Below, in pieces: positions 14,269-22,343 of a stretch of DNA of 24,082 bases (position 1 is its first letter; every line of letters starts with the position of its first letter). The notes beneath the pieces were generated by a model that searched no databases, was not told where the DNA came from, and worked only from the letters and a program-made list of their open reading frames with translations. Source of the DNA: DASWHD01 sp036393335 (GTDB lineage: Bacteria > CG2-30-53-67 > CG2-30-70-394). The stretch covers positions 1 to 24,082 of the forward strand of contig DASWHD010000106.1 in assembly GCA_036393335.1 (NCBI GenBank). Reading direction: 5' to 3'. Position numbers and translations under genes: made by a program.

Positions 14269-15990
14269 ATGACCCACCCCCTGCGCATCGCCCTCGCCCA
14301 GATCAACCCGACGGTGGGAGACCTGAACCGCAACCGCGACCTGATCCTGGCGCGGCTACTCGCGGCGCGGGAGTGGGGCGCCCAGGTGGTGGTCTTCCCC
14401 GAACTGGCGGTGTGTGGCTACCCGCCGCGCGACCTACTGCTCAAGCCCGCCTTCCTGCGCCGTGCCCAGGCGTGCGTGGAAGAGATTGCGGCGGCGAGCA
14501 CCGGAGTGGTGGTCGTGGTGGGCGGCGTCGAGGTTAGCAAGGCGCTGTACAACGCCGCCTTCGTCTGCACGGCGGGCCGGGTCGTGGCGGTGCAGCGCAA
14601 GACCTGGCTGCCGAACTACGACGTCTTCGACGAGCGCCGCTACTTCCACGCCGCCGGTTCGGGGGACAACCAGGTCTTCGACATCGGCGGCATCGGTCTC
14701 GGCGTGTCGATCTGCGAGGACATCTGGGAGGATGCCGGTCCCCTCGCCGAGCAGGCGGCGGCCGGTATCCGCCTGCACGTCAATATCTCCGCCTCGCCCT
14801 ACCACGCCGGCAAGGGGTGGGTGCGCCAGGAGCTGATCTGTCGCCGCGCCCGGGTCCACCGGACCTACGTGGCGTTCTGCAATCAGGTGGGCGGACAGGA
14901 TGATCTCGTATTTGACGGCGGCAGCGTCGTGGCCGGACCGGAGGGCGAGCTCCTCGCCACCGGTGCGATCTTCGCCGAGGACCTGTTGGTGATAGACCTG
15001 CCTTTGGCGGCCATCGCCCGCCGCACGCCCCCTGCGGATGTACCGAGACTGCCGGTCCGCTCCCTCGTCCTGCCGGCGGCGGTGGATCGCCATCCCCCAC
15101 CCTCGCCGGCCGTGGTGCTGCGCCCCGACGGCGAGGAGCCGGCGGAGATCTATCGCGCCCTCCTCCTGGGGCTGCGCGACTACTTCCGCAAGAATGGGTT
15201 TGCCTCCGTGCTGGTGGCCCTGTCGGGTGGCATCGACTCGGCCCTGGTGGCGACCCTCGCGGCGGACGCCTTGGGGCCGGACAAGGTGACCGGGGTGCTC
15301 ATGCCCAGCCGCATCTCCTCCGCCGGCAGCGTCACGGACGCGGAGGCCCTGGTCGCCAACCTCGGCATCCACTCCCACACCCTGCCGATCGCCGGCCTCG
15401 TGGACGTCGCGCAGGAGACTCTGGCGCCGGCCTTCGCCGGCCGTCCGTCCGACGTCACCGAGGAGAACATCCAGTCGCGCGCCCGCGGCCTGCTGCTCAT
15501 GGCCTTGTCCAACAAGCTCGGCGCCCTGGTCCTGGCCACCGGCAATAAGTCGGAGATGGCAGTGGGCTACGCTACCCTGTACGGCGACATGTGCGGCGGT
15601 CTGGCGGTGATCGCCGATGTCCCCAAGACCCTCGTCTACCGCCTCTGCGAGTGGCGCAACCAGCAGTCGCGGGGGGCCGTCATCCCCGCGGCGATCCTTA
15701 CCAAGCCGCCCTCCGCCGAGCTGCGCCCCCACCAGCAGGACACCGACTCCCTACCGGACTATGCGATCCTCGACCCGATCCTCGACGCCTATGTGGAGGA
15801 GCAACGGCCTCTGGAGGAGATCGTCGCCCAGGGATTCGACGAGCCCACCGTGCGCGCGGTGGTGCGCTTGGTGGACCGTGCCGAGTACAAACGCCAGCAG
15901 GCGGCGCCCGGCATCCGCATCACCCCCAAGGCCTTCGGCACCGGCCGGCGCATGCCCATCACCAACGGCTTCACGGACGAGTGGGGGTAG
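14269..15990 (+). CDS. nadE: Glutamine-dependent NAD+ synthetase
   Basis: A 573-residue two-domain enzyme that makes NAD from deamido-NAD, ATP and glutamine. The N-terminal nitrilase-type glutaminase (about 1-250) has the Glu-Lys-Cys triad in FPELAVCGYPPRD, QRKTWLPNYDVFDERRYF and GVSICEDIWED. The C-terminal synthetase has the ATP-pyrophosphatase loop VALSGGIDSALVATLAAD near residue 320 and ATGNKSEMAVGYATLYGDMC. It ends with PITNGFTDEWG. The start at 14269 gives MTHPLRIALAQINPTVGDLN, a standard beginning. nadD (7810-8430) supplies its substrate but is on the other strand. A kinase-like gene follows after 62 bp. Confidence 0.97.
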   Translation: MTHPLRIALAQINPTVGDLNRNRDLILARLLAAREWGAQVVVFPELAVCGYPPRDLLLKPAFLRRAQACVEEIAAASTGVVVVVGGVEVSKALYNAAFVCTAGRVVAVQRKTWLPNYDVFDERRYFHAAGSGDNQVFDIGGIGLGVSICEDIWEDAGPLAEQAAAGIRLHVNISASPYHAGKGWVRQELICRRARVHRTYVAFCNQVGGQDDLVFDGGSVVAGPEGELLATGAIFAEDLLVIDLPLAAIARRTPPADVPRLPVRSLVLPAAVDRHPPPSPAVVLRPDGEEPAEIYRALLLGLRDYFRKNGFASVLVALSGGIDSALVATLAADALGPDKVTGVLMPSRISSAGSVTDAEALVANLGIHSHTLPIAGLVDVAQETLAPAFAGRPSDVTEENIQSRARGLLLMALSNKLGALVLATGNKSEMAVGYATLYGDMCGGLAVIADVPKTLVYRLCEWRNQQSRGAVIPAAILTKPPSAELRPHQQDTDSLPDYAILDPILDAYVEEQRPLEEIVAQGFDEPTVRAVVRLVDRAEYKRQQAAPGIRITPKAFGTGRRMPITNGFTDEWG

Positions 15991-16052
15991 GGGTCAGGAG
16001 GTAGGAGTCTCGGTAAAATTGAGTCAGAGCGTCCCGACGTGGAGGTGTGTGC

Positions 16053-17030
16053 GTGGTTACGTTGGCCGAAACCCAGTTCACGACCCAGGAGCTGCGCGGG
16101 TTGATCGCCGCACGGCTCGGGGAGTCCCAGGTCCCGCACCGCTTCAAGGTGGTCCGCGACACCACCGAGTTCTTCCACATCGACTACAACGACGTGGTGG
16201 TCCTCGACCACACCCCCTACCTGATGCGCAACTACGAACGCGAGGGGCGCTTCGGCCTGGAGGACGAGCCCAAGTACTGGGTCCGCCGCGCCGTCGACCT
16301 CGCCACCGGCGAAACCAAGGTGGTAAAGCTGGTATTCGATGAGGCGTTCGAGGCCAAGGTCGGCGGCGTCGCCTTCCACTGCGTGCGCTCGCCGCACAAG
16401 GAGGCGGCGGTCCTCGACCTCACCCGCGGCCATGCCAGCTTCATGCAGGGCTTCTCCGCGCGGGACGCGGCGGGCAACACCGTTCGGGTCATCGACTTCA
16501 TCCCGGGTGCCCGCCTCGACGCCTACGTCAGCAAGCGTTGCCGAGACCATGAATCGTACTACCACGCGGAGCTTCCGGCCCTCCTGGCCGTCTACGGCGA
16601 GCTGGTCGCGGCGATCGGCCTCCTGCACCGCCACGGGTACAAGCACGGCGACATCCGCCGTGACCACATTCTCCTCGACCCACCGGCCGCCACCTGGCGC
16701 TGGATCGACTTCGACTTCGACTACGTCGCCGAGGCCAATCCCTTCGGCTACGACCTGTTCGGGCTGGGGAATATCCTGATCTTTCTCGCGGGCGGTGGCG
16801 ACGTCACTACCCAGATCCTCGCCCGGACGGAGGCTCCGGCCCTCCAGCGCCTCACCACGGACGATCTGAACATCGTCTTCAACCACCGCGTCGCCAACCT
16901 GCAGAAGGTCTATCCGTACATCGCCGACTCCCTGGCCCACGTCCTGCGCCACTTCTCCCAGGGGGCCGACGTCTTCTACGAGGACACCGGCCAGCTCCTG
17001 GCGGACCTCGCGGAGGTGCGACTCGCATGA
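16053..17030 (+). CDS. Protein-kinase-fold protein (Ser/Thr kinase-like)
   Basis: A 325-residue soluble protein with a protein-kinase fold. In order: a unique N-terminal segment (about 1-75), a beta-3 lysine K92 (TKVVKLVF), an alpha-C glutamate candidate E117 (SPHKEAAVL), a hinge-like VRVIDFIPG and the catalytic loop HRHGYKHGDIRRDHILLD, with D200 in HGD. The usual loop Asn is replaced by His205. A DFG-equivalent metal motif follows as WIDFDFDY (D219 or D221). The core residues for phosphotransfer are therefore mostly present, but the Asn change could alter metal binding. The GTG at 16053 is preferred because GGAGG lies 7 bp upstream; a GTG at 16047 is too close. The stop overlaps the ATG of a possible longer uspA start (ATGA). 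Substrate unknown; partnership with UspA is inferred from context. Confidence 0.75.
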   Translation: MVTLAETQFTTQELRGLIAARLGESQVPHRFKVVRDTTEFFHIDYNDVVVLDHTPYLMRNYEREGRFGLEDEPKYWVRRAVDLATGETKVVKLVFDEAFEAKVGGVAFHCVRSPHKEAAVLDLTRGHASFMQGFSARDAAGNTVRVIDFIPGARLDAYVSKRCRDHESYYHAELPALLAVYGELVAAIGLLHRHGYKHGDIRRDHILLDPPAATWRWIDFDFDYVAEANPFGYDLFGLGNILIFLAGGGDVTTQILARTEAPALQRLTTDDLNIVFNHRVANLQKVYPYIADSLAHVLRHFSQGADVFYEDTGQLLADLAEVRLA

Positions 17031-17047
17031 CCCAAGGAGGAACGGCC

Positions 17048-17533
17048 ATGACAACCCTGCGATCCATCGCGGGCGACGGCTTGAAGGAACGCCACCTCCT
17101 GGTGGCGGTCGACGGTTCGGAGAACTCGCGCCGCGCCGTATCCTTCGTGGCCGACTTCTTCGGCGGCTACTCTGGCTTCCGCGTCACCCTGCTGCACATC
17201 GTCCTGGAGCCCGCGGCGGGCCACTTCGCCAGCGAGGCGGAGCACCGCGCGTGGGTGGCGGAGCGGGAGGCCCAGGCCCGCGATGCCCTCGAGGGTTACC
17301 GCCGCCTCCTTGCCGAAGGCGGGGTGCCGGAGGGGCAGGTGGACATCCTGATCGAGGTGGTCCAGGCGCCGTCGATCGCCGACGCGATCCTCGGGGTCCA
17401 GGAGTGGCTGCAAGGTTGCACCATCGTCGTCGGCCGCCGCGGCCTGTCCAAGCGGGAGGAGTTCCTCCTCGGCTCCACGTCCAACAAGATCCTCCACGGC
17501 GCCAAGGGCTGCGCCGTGATGGTGATCGAGTAG
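17048..17533 (+). CDS. Universal stress protein, UspA family (ATP-binding type)
   Basis: A 161-residue Usp-domain protein. The first strand HLLVAVDGSENSRRAVSFVA carries the conserved Asp. The C-terminal nucleotide loop VVGRRGLSKREEFLLGSTS fits the G-2x-G-9x-G-S/T signature exactly, so it should bind ATP. The ATG at 17048 follows AAGGAGG by 7 bp and is preferred over the ATG at 17027 that overlaps the kinase stop. It is co-transcribed with the kinase-like gene (17 bp apart), which suggests a shared role in a stress response or phosphorylation of the Usp. The operon converges on the amide-ligase operon across 334 bp of non-coding DNA. Confidence 0.9.
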   Translation: MTTLRSIAGDGLKERHLLVAVDGSENSRRAVSFVADFFGGYSGFRVTLLHIVLEPAAGHFASEAEHRAWVAEREAQARDALEGYRRLLAEGGVPEGQVDILIEVVQAPSIADAILGVQEWLQGCTIVVGRRGLSKREEFLLGSTSNKILHGAKGCAVMVIE

Positions 17534-17585
17534 CCGCGTCGTGGACCACGGGCTTGCGGCGTCGCGCACGACCATTGCCTAGCCC

Positions 17586-17776
17586 GCATTTCTCACCACG
17601 AATCTGCTCCGCCCGCGCAACTGCCCGCATCTCCTGGCCGGGTCCTCGTCCGGGGTAGGAGCCGAATCCCTTCGGCGATCTGCCACATGGGGTCGCCGAT
17701 AGAATCGGCTCCTACCGCGGGCCAGCCAGGATCTACGGTCATTGGCACGGGCTCGCGACGATTCCCGGTGAGAAAT
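17586..17776. repeat. Nested palindromic element with REP-like GTAGGAGCCGA core
   Basis: The inner palindrome runs 17655-17715: GTAGGAGCCGA at the left and TCGGCTCCTAC at the right, 11 bp perfect. GTAGGAGC-type palindromes are common dispersed repeats in proteobacterial genomes. Outer arms also match: ATTTCTCACC at 17587-17596 pairs with GGTGAGAAAT at 17767-17776, each continuing towards GAATC/GATTC. The whole 190 bp lies between two convergent operons, where it may help end transcription from both sides, though no T-tract is present. Confidence 0.7.
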
Positions 17777-17867
17777 ACAGGCTACGAGAGATTCTACCTT
17801 GCTGAGCAAAGGCGACAGGCAGGTTGCGTGAAGGCCTTGCCGAACGCCGCGATTCTGGCGTTCTGCG

Positions 17868-18602
17868 TTACCCGAGCTCGTGGCGCGCCGTGGCGAGGGT
17901 GGTCGCCAGGGCGTGGATGAGCGCCTGCCATTTCTGCGACGGTAGGGAGGCGAAGCGTTGGTTGACCTCCAGCTCGATGCCGAGGTAGCGCTCCGGTGGG
18001 TGGAGGCGGCGGAGGGCGGTGGTGTGGCCGTCGGCCACGCCGCGGTAGGGGGCGTTGCGGTGCAGGGTGAGGTCGGGGCGCAGGGCGCGCAGGGCGGCGC
18101 GCCAGCGGCCGGCCAGGGCGCGCTCGCCGGGGCGGGCGGGATCGTAGAGGAGACCGATATCGGTGCGGCGAGTGGTGCCGTCCCTGACCGGGACGAAGGT
18201 ATGGACGGAGAGGTGGCAGACGACACCGTGGGCCGCGATGGTCGTGGTGATCTGGTCCGCGACGCGGTCGCGGAAGGGGCGCCAGTGGTGTTCGACAATG
18301 CGTTGTTGCTCGGCGGTGGGCAGACCGCGGGTGATCTCGGAGAACAGGTCGCGGTGGTGTAGGGAGCGGTTGAGGTCGATCAGCAGGCGGCTGGTGGTCG
18401 CGTACTCCAGGGGGGCGCGGAATCGGCGCGCCAGGGCCTGGGCGATCTTCAGCGCGCCCAGGTCGTGGCCCCGGTGGCTGCGGACCAGCGCCGCGTGGCG
18501 TGCGAACTGCGCGGCGTAACGGTGCGGCACCCGGTCTCCACCGTGCTCGCAGGTGATGACCAGGGGCAGCGGCCCGCCGGTGCTATGGATGAGACCCGCC
18601 AT
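17868..18602 (-). CDS. N-formylglutamate amidohydrolase family protein
   Basis: A 244-residue protein of the FGase family, zinc amidohydrolases related to M14-type carboxypeptidases. Key blocks are VITCEHGGDRVP near residue 20 (metal-binding Glu/His), SHRGHDLGALKIAQAL, SRLLIDLNRS, VVCHLSVHTFVPVRD (metal-binding His) and YLGIELEVNQRF towards the C-terminus. FGases of histidine degradation release formate from formylglutamate, but no hut gene is present. Here it overlaps the GCS2-ligase gene by 20 bp, so its substrate is more likely the amide-bonded product of that operon. The ATG at 18602 begins the homologous region (MAGLIHSTGGPLPLVITCEH). Family secure; substrate inferred. Confidence 0.85.
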   Translation of the reverse strand: MAGLIHSTGGPLPLVITCEHGGDRVPHRYAAQFARHAALVRSHRGHDLGALKIAQALARRFRAPLEYATTSRLLIDLNRSLHHRDLFSEITRGLPTAEQQRIVEHHWRPFRDRVADQITTTIAAHGVVCHLSVHTFVPVRDGTTRRTDIGLLYDPARPGERALAGRWRAALRALRPDLTLHRNAPYRGVADGHTTALRRLHPPERYLGIELEVNQRFASLPSQKWQALIHALATTLATARHELG

Positions 18603-19875
18603 CGTTGCCGCCCTCGAAGAGGGTGTCGTTGTCGAGACAGTCGCACAGCTCACCGTAGACTTCGACGAGGCCCCCACGGGTGGGCGCTGGGCCGACGCGC
18701 CGGGCGATGCGCCGGGCGAGGGTCCCCTGGCGGGCGATGTGGGCGAGGGTGGCCTGCCACTCGGCGTTGCCCCGTGCGGTCGCCGGCAGGCAACTCGCGA
18801 CGAGGTGCGACCACAGCTCGCCCGCGGTGCACCGTCGGCTGTTCATCCCGAACGCTGCAAGGTACACGCGGTCATCGATAATCGCGGCCTCCGCGTGATG
18901 CGTCGTCGCGTGCAGGATGACGTCCAGCGGATCGACCGCGAAACCGCGCTGAGTGTCGAACGGACACCATCTCTCGTCCACCAAGGCACGCACCGCCGCG
19001 ACCACCGCCGCCGCTACAGCGAGGTCCGCCGTCGCACACTCCTGGGTGTCGAGGAGGCGGATCTCGATGGCGTCGCGATCGAAGCGGGCGATGGCGCCGC
19101 GGGCGTTGAGCCACTCGTGCTGGAGGATGCCCTCCGGGTCGAGGGGCGAGATGTCGGCGTAGATGCGGGCGAGGATCTGCGCGTGGTAGGCGGCCCGGGT
19201 GAAGACTGGCTCGGGGATCACCCGGCCGCTCACCGACGGCACCTTGCGGGCGTTGCCGCGGTAGGTGTCGAGGCGGGTGTCGAGGTGGCCGGTGAGGCGG
19301 CCATCGGCCATGGGCGAGCTGGCCGCGATAGCGGGTAGGATCGGGAGGATCAGGCGGATCGCCGCATGGAGACGGCCGAACTCGTCGTCGCCGGCGAACG
19401 GCAGGTTGACATGCACGCTCTGCAGGTTGGCCCAGCCGTGGCCGCGACAGTCGAAGACCCGGTTGAAGGCCTCGTAGACCGGGCTGTAGTCATGGGGCCA
19501 GAGGCGCGTCTCGCGCAGGGGATCCATCCACGGGTGCATGGCCGACGGCATGAGTCGGCCGCCGTGGGCCGCGAGCAGGCCATTGATGGTCAAGAGGTCG
19601 CGGTGGAACTTCGCCGCTAGCCCCGCCAGCCCGGGTGCCGGTCCGGCGGTCTTGATCTCGATGACGTGCAGCACCAGCTCGTTGGACCACGCGATGTCGT
19701 CCCCCGCGACGTCCGAGACGTATTCGCCGGCCACGGCGCGCAGCACCTCGTCACACACCGGCAGGACATCGAGGGTTGCCCGCGCGACGATCATGTACTC
19801 GATCTCGATCCCGAAGCCCTGGAAGAGGTGGAGCGGCGGGGCTGCCCCCGAGTCATGCGGTTCGTGATCAGCCAT
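18583..19875 (-). CDS. GCS2-family glutamate-cysteine ligase-like carboxylate-amine ligase
   Basis: A 430-residue ATP-dependent amide ligase of the GCS2 family (YbdK/EgtA relatives). It opens with LFQGFGIEIEYMIVARATLD, the metal/substrate-binding glutamate strand. Further blocks are EIKTAGPAPGLAGLA, MPSAMHPWMDP, HGWANLQSVHVNLPF (nucleotide/metal site), SSPMADGRLTGHLDTRL and EIRLLDTQECATADLAVAAA. GCS2 enzymes join an amino group to a carboxylate, often the gamma-carboxyl of glutamate. The start at 19875 has a GAGGAG site 5 bp upstream. It follows the ATP-grasp gene by 33 bp and overlaps the FGase gene. Substrate cannot be deduced from sequence. Confidence 0.9.
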   Translation of the reverse strand: MADHEPHDSGAAPPLHLFQGFGIEIEYMIVARATLDVLPVCDEVLRAVAGEYVSDVAGDDIAWSNELVLHVIEIKTAGPAPGLAGLAAKFHRDLLTINGLLAAHGGRLMPSAMHPWMDPLRETRLWPHDYSPVYEAFNRVFDCRGHGWANLQSVHVNLPFAGDDEFGRLHAAIRLILPILPAIAASSPMADGRLTGHLDTRLDTYRGNARKVPSVSGRVIPEPVFTRAAYHAQILARIYADISPLDPEGILQHEWLNARGAIARFDRDAIEIRLLDTQECATADLAVAAAVVAAVRALVDERWCPFDTQRGFAVDPLDVILHATTHHAEAAIIDDRVYLAAFGMNSRRCTAGELWSHLVASCLPATARGNAEWQATLAHIARQGTLARRIARRVGPAPTRGGLVEVYGELCDCLDNDTLFEGGNDGGSHP

Positions 19876-19908
19876 GGTCTCCTCGGTGCCAGAGGGCGGT
19901 GATCCCTG

Positions 19909-21378
19909 TCACCACGGGGTGTGACGCTGGCGTCGGCTCTCCATGCGGCGCACGAAGACGCCGAGGATCGCGTCGTAGAGCTGGTCACCGAGCACCCGGT
20001 CCTCGCAGCCCGACTGGATGGTCGGGTTGTCGTTCACCTCGATCACCTGGCACTTGCTACCCACCTCCTTGAGGTCGACGCCGTACAGGCCGTCGCCGAT
20101 CAGCTTGGCGGCGCGCAGCGCGGTGCGTACCACGCGCCGCGGCGCGATCTCCACCGGCAGGGTCTCCACCCGCCCGTAACGGTGGCCGCCGCTGCCGGTC
20201 CAGTTGATGATCTGCCAGTGGTCGTGGGCCATGTGGTACTTACAGGCGTAGAGGGGTACCCCATCGAGGATGCCGATGCGCCAGTCGAACGGCGTCGGCA
20301 CGAACTCCTGGGCGATGAGCAGGTCGGAGTCGTTGAGGAACTCGCGCGCCTGGGTGATCAGGGCCTCGGCGTCCGCCACCTTGACCACCCCTTGGGAGGC
20401 GGCGCTGTCCGGGCGTTTCAGGATCACCGGGAAGCCGAGCTCGCGCCCCACCTCCTCGACGTTCTGCTCGTGGAGGATCACGGTGCGCGGGGTAGAAATC
20501 CCCTTCTTGGCGAGGAGCTCGGCGAGGAACACCTTGTTGGTGCAGCGCAGGATCGACTCCGGATCGTCGATCACCACCAGCCCCTCGGCGTAGGCGCGGC
20601 GGGCGAAGCGGTAGGTGTGGTGGTTGACCCGGGTGGTCTCGCGGATGAACAGGGCGTCGAACTCGCCGATGCGGCCGTAGTCCTCCTTGCGGATCAGCTC
20701 GGTGCTCACCCCCAGGGCGCGCGCCGCCTTGACGAAGCGCTCCAGGGCCCGGGAATCGGAGGGCGGTTCCGCCTCATTCGGATCGTGCAGGATCGCGAGG
20801 TCGAAGCGCGACGTGCCGGTCTTGCGCCCGGGCATGCGGCGGCGCGCGAACCAGTCATTGGCCACCGTGGCCACGAAGTCGCGGTGCGAGCCCGGGACGT
20901 CATTGCCCGACAGGAGGTTGATGTTGCGCAGCTGCCAGCGCTCCTTGTAGGAGAAGTAGACGCGCAGCAGCGGTGCCGGGTAGAGATTGAAGATGCGCTG
21001 CGCCAGGGCATCGTAGGCGTGGGCCAGGTTGCGGCCAAAGTAGATGCTGATCTCGAACTGGTCGGACTTGAGGTGGTGGAGGCTCTTCTGGATCAGCTCG
21101 TCCAGGTCTTCGGAGGCGACGCGGATGATGCTGGTCGATTTGAGGTCCTGAATCGTCGCCACCGTCGGCAGGCAGCGCTGGCCGCGCGCCTCGGCCAGCA
21201 GCGAGACGTAGTAGCCCTGGCTCTGATAGGCGTAGGAGCGGCACAGGTTGAAGACCTTGCAGCCGCGCCGGTCGAAGTAGGCCGAGTTGGTGAGGTAGTC
21301 CCACGCCTTGACCAGTTCGACGCCAGGGGTGTCGAACGGCCAGCTTGCCGGGTTACTCACGACGATGAGCGTGTCCAT
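19909..21378 (-). CDS. RLAN-domain RimK-like ATP-grasp ligase
   Basis: A 489-residue protein. Residues about 1-150 form the RLAN domain (RimK-like ATP-grasp N-terminal domain): MDTLIVVSNPASWPFDTPGV, then YLTNSAYFDRRGCKVFNLCR and YQSQGYYVSLLAEARGQR. A linker follows, then a RimK-like ATP-grasp module (about 200-475) with TRVNHHTYRFARRA, NKVFLAELLAKKGISTPRTV, FPVILKRPDSAASQGVVKV (ATP lysine and loop), VPTPFDWRIGILDG and the Mg-binding DLKEV...VIEVNDNPTI. Such enzymes form amide bonds through acyl phosphates, typically adding amino acids to peptides or proteins. RLAN genes are known to neighbour papain-like peptidases and GCS2 ligases, exactly as here, and context analysis has suggested peptide synthesis. 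The start at 21378 has GGAG upstream; the peptidase gene ends 27 bp before. Confidence 0.9.
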   Translation of the reverse strand: MDTLIVVSNPASWPFDTPGVELVKAWDYLTNSAYFDRRGCKVFNLCRSYAYQSQGYYVSLLAEARGQRCLPTVATIQDLKSTSIIRVASEDLDELIQKSLHHLKSDQFEISIYFGRNLAHAYDALAQRIFNLYPAPLLRVYFSYKERWQLRNINLLSGNDVPGSHRDFVATVANDWFARRRMPGRKTGTSRFDLAILHDPNEAEPPSDSRALERFVKAARALGVSTELIRKEDYGRIGEFDALFIRETTRVNHHTYRFARRAYAEGLVVIDDPESILRCTNKVFLAELLAKKGISTPRTVILHEQNVEEVGRELGFPVILKRPDSAASQGVVKVADAEALITQAREFLNDSDLLIAQEFVPTPFDWRIGILDGVPLYACKYHMAHDHWQIINWTGSGGHRYGRVETLPVEIAPRRVVRTALRAAKLIGDGLYGVDLKEVGSKCQVIEVNDNPTIQSGCEDRVLGDQLYDAILGVFVRRMESRRQRHTPW

Positions 21379-21405
21379 GGTGGCTCCAACCCCCGGCTGT
21401 CACGC

Positions 21406-22107
21406 TCAGCGCGGCTCGAGGATCAACAGGTTGCCGTCATAGGTCAGGGTGCCCAGGAGAATGGCACTGATGAGGCGGTCGGTGTCTACCTCGTAGAGCT
21501 GCGAGGGGGCGACCGGGTTGGTGGCGTGCGGATCGGCGATGCGCACCTTGCGCCGCCCCTTGTCGTAGCCGCACAGCACAACGAAGTGGCCCACCGGCTC
21601 GCCGCGCAGGTCGTCGGACTCATCGTTCGGTCCATACTCGCGCGGTTCCCGGTAGAGAAAGGTCGCGCTGAGACCGGTGAGGATCGGGATCGAGCGGCGC
21701 AGGTAGCTGTGCAGCAGGCCCTCGGAGAGGTCCGCGAAGCGCAGCTCACCGCCGTTGTCGAGGAACCGCATGTAGGCGTGGGCCGCCGCATGCAGGCGGC
21801 GCGACTTCTTGAATTCGAGCTGGCGCTCGATACGCGCGCGCATGTCGGGCACCCCGGGATCGAACCAGGTGGGATCGAAGACCTGGAGATTGTAGGTGTA
21901 GACCGTCACGCGATAGCCACGCTCCAGGGCGTGGTTCGCCAGGATCACCCCGAGGGTCCCCCCCGTGGGCAGGCGCCTGGTGGTGGCGATGACCTGCGCG
22001 AGGGGGATCTCGTCGCCCCAGTAGCGATACACCGCGTGCAGGCAGGTGGGACCACACGTGGTGTCGTCGGGCTGGGGGAGGATGTCGAGGCGCAGCGTCT
22101 GTTTCAT
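21406..22107 (-). CDS. Papain/C39-like cysteine peptidase
   Basis: A 233-residue protein with the C39/papain-like core. The catalytic Cys is in PQPDDTTCGPTCLHAVYRYW (Cys18; Cys22 close by), the His in GEPVGHFVVLCGYD (His174) and the Asp in VRIADPHATNP (Asp192). C39 peptidases usually cut leader peptides after Gly-Gly inside ABC transporters; this one is free-standing and has no membrane segment or signal peptide, so it acts in the cytoplasm. It is the first gene of the operon with the RLAN ligase, and stand-alone rather than fused to a GNAT domain. The ATG at 22107 is preferred over 22113 because GGAAGG then lies 7 bp upstream. It may cut a precursor or trim or transfer peptides made by the two ligases. 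A truncated copy lies at 23820. Confidence 0.85.
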   Translation of the reverse strand: MKQTLRLDILPQPDDTTCGPTCLHAVYRYWGDEIPLAQVIATTRRLPTGGTLGVILANHALERGYRVTVYTYNLQVFDPTWFDPGVPDMRARIERQLEFKKSRRLHAAAHAYMRFLDNGGELRFADLSEGLLHSYLRRSIPILTGLSATFLYREPREYGPNDESDDLRGEPVGHFVVLCGYDKGRRKVRIADPHATNPVAPSQLYEVDTDRLISAILLGTLTYDGNLLILEPR

Positions 22108-22124
22108 CGCCATGCCTTCCGGCA
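21921..22124 (-). repeat. 204-bp direct repeat, copy 1 (5' end of the C39-like peptidase gene)
   Basis: Aligns without gaps to 23867-24070 with 19 mismatches by my count (about 91% identity). It covers the ribosome binding site, start codon and first 62 codons. The 55 bp at the codon-62 end (21921-21975) are identical in both copies, while nearly all amino-acid changes fall in the first 27 residues. Confidence 0.9.
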
Positions 22125-22204
22125 CCCGGTGTGGAGGGTGTGCACCCCCGTTCGTATTACCCATCGTCCCAGATGCCGGGCGACCGAGCGCAGCGGCCGG
22201 GGGA

Positions 22205-22233
22205 GTGATAGCTCACGGGTGTTGGCGAATCAA
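22205..22233 (-). promoter_or_regulatory. Candidate sigma-70 promoter of the peptidase-ligase operon
   Basis: The minus strand reads TTGATT, 17-bp spacer, TATCAC. Each hexamer matches consensus at four of six positions and the spacing is optimal. It would give a leader of about 90 nt before the peptidase start. No other candidate in the gap looks better. Confidence 0.35.
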
Positions 22234-22343
22234 GGTGGGGAACCGCAGATGAGTCCAGCGGGAGACACAGGGACACATTAAGAACTCCATGAGTAAAGCG
22301 TTGCGCCACGAAGCGATTCCCCGGTTCTCACTTGCGGCAATCT

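Noticed and set aside
17843..17862. AACGCC-N8-GGCGTT hairpin just past the FGase stop
   Set aside because: Short stem and no T-tract on the minus strand; too weak to call a terminator.
19921..22281. 786-codon plus-strand open frame opposite the ATP-grasp and peptidase genes
   Set aside because: It is the antisense shadow of two well-supported genes in GC-rich DNA. The protein is a low-complexity mix of Val, Gly, Arg, His and Asp with no family features and no ribosome binding site.
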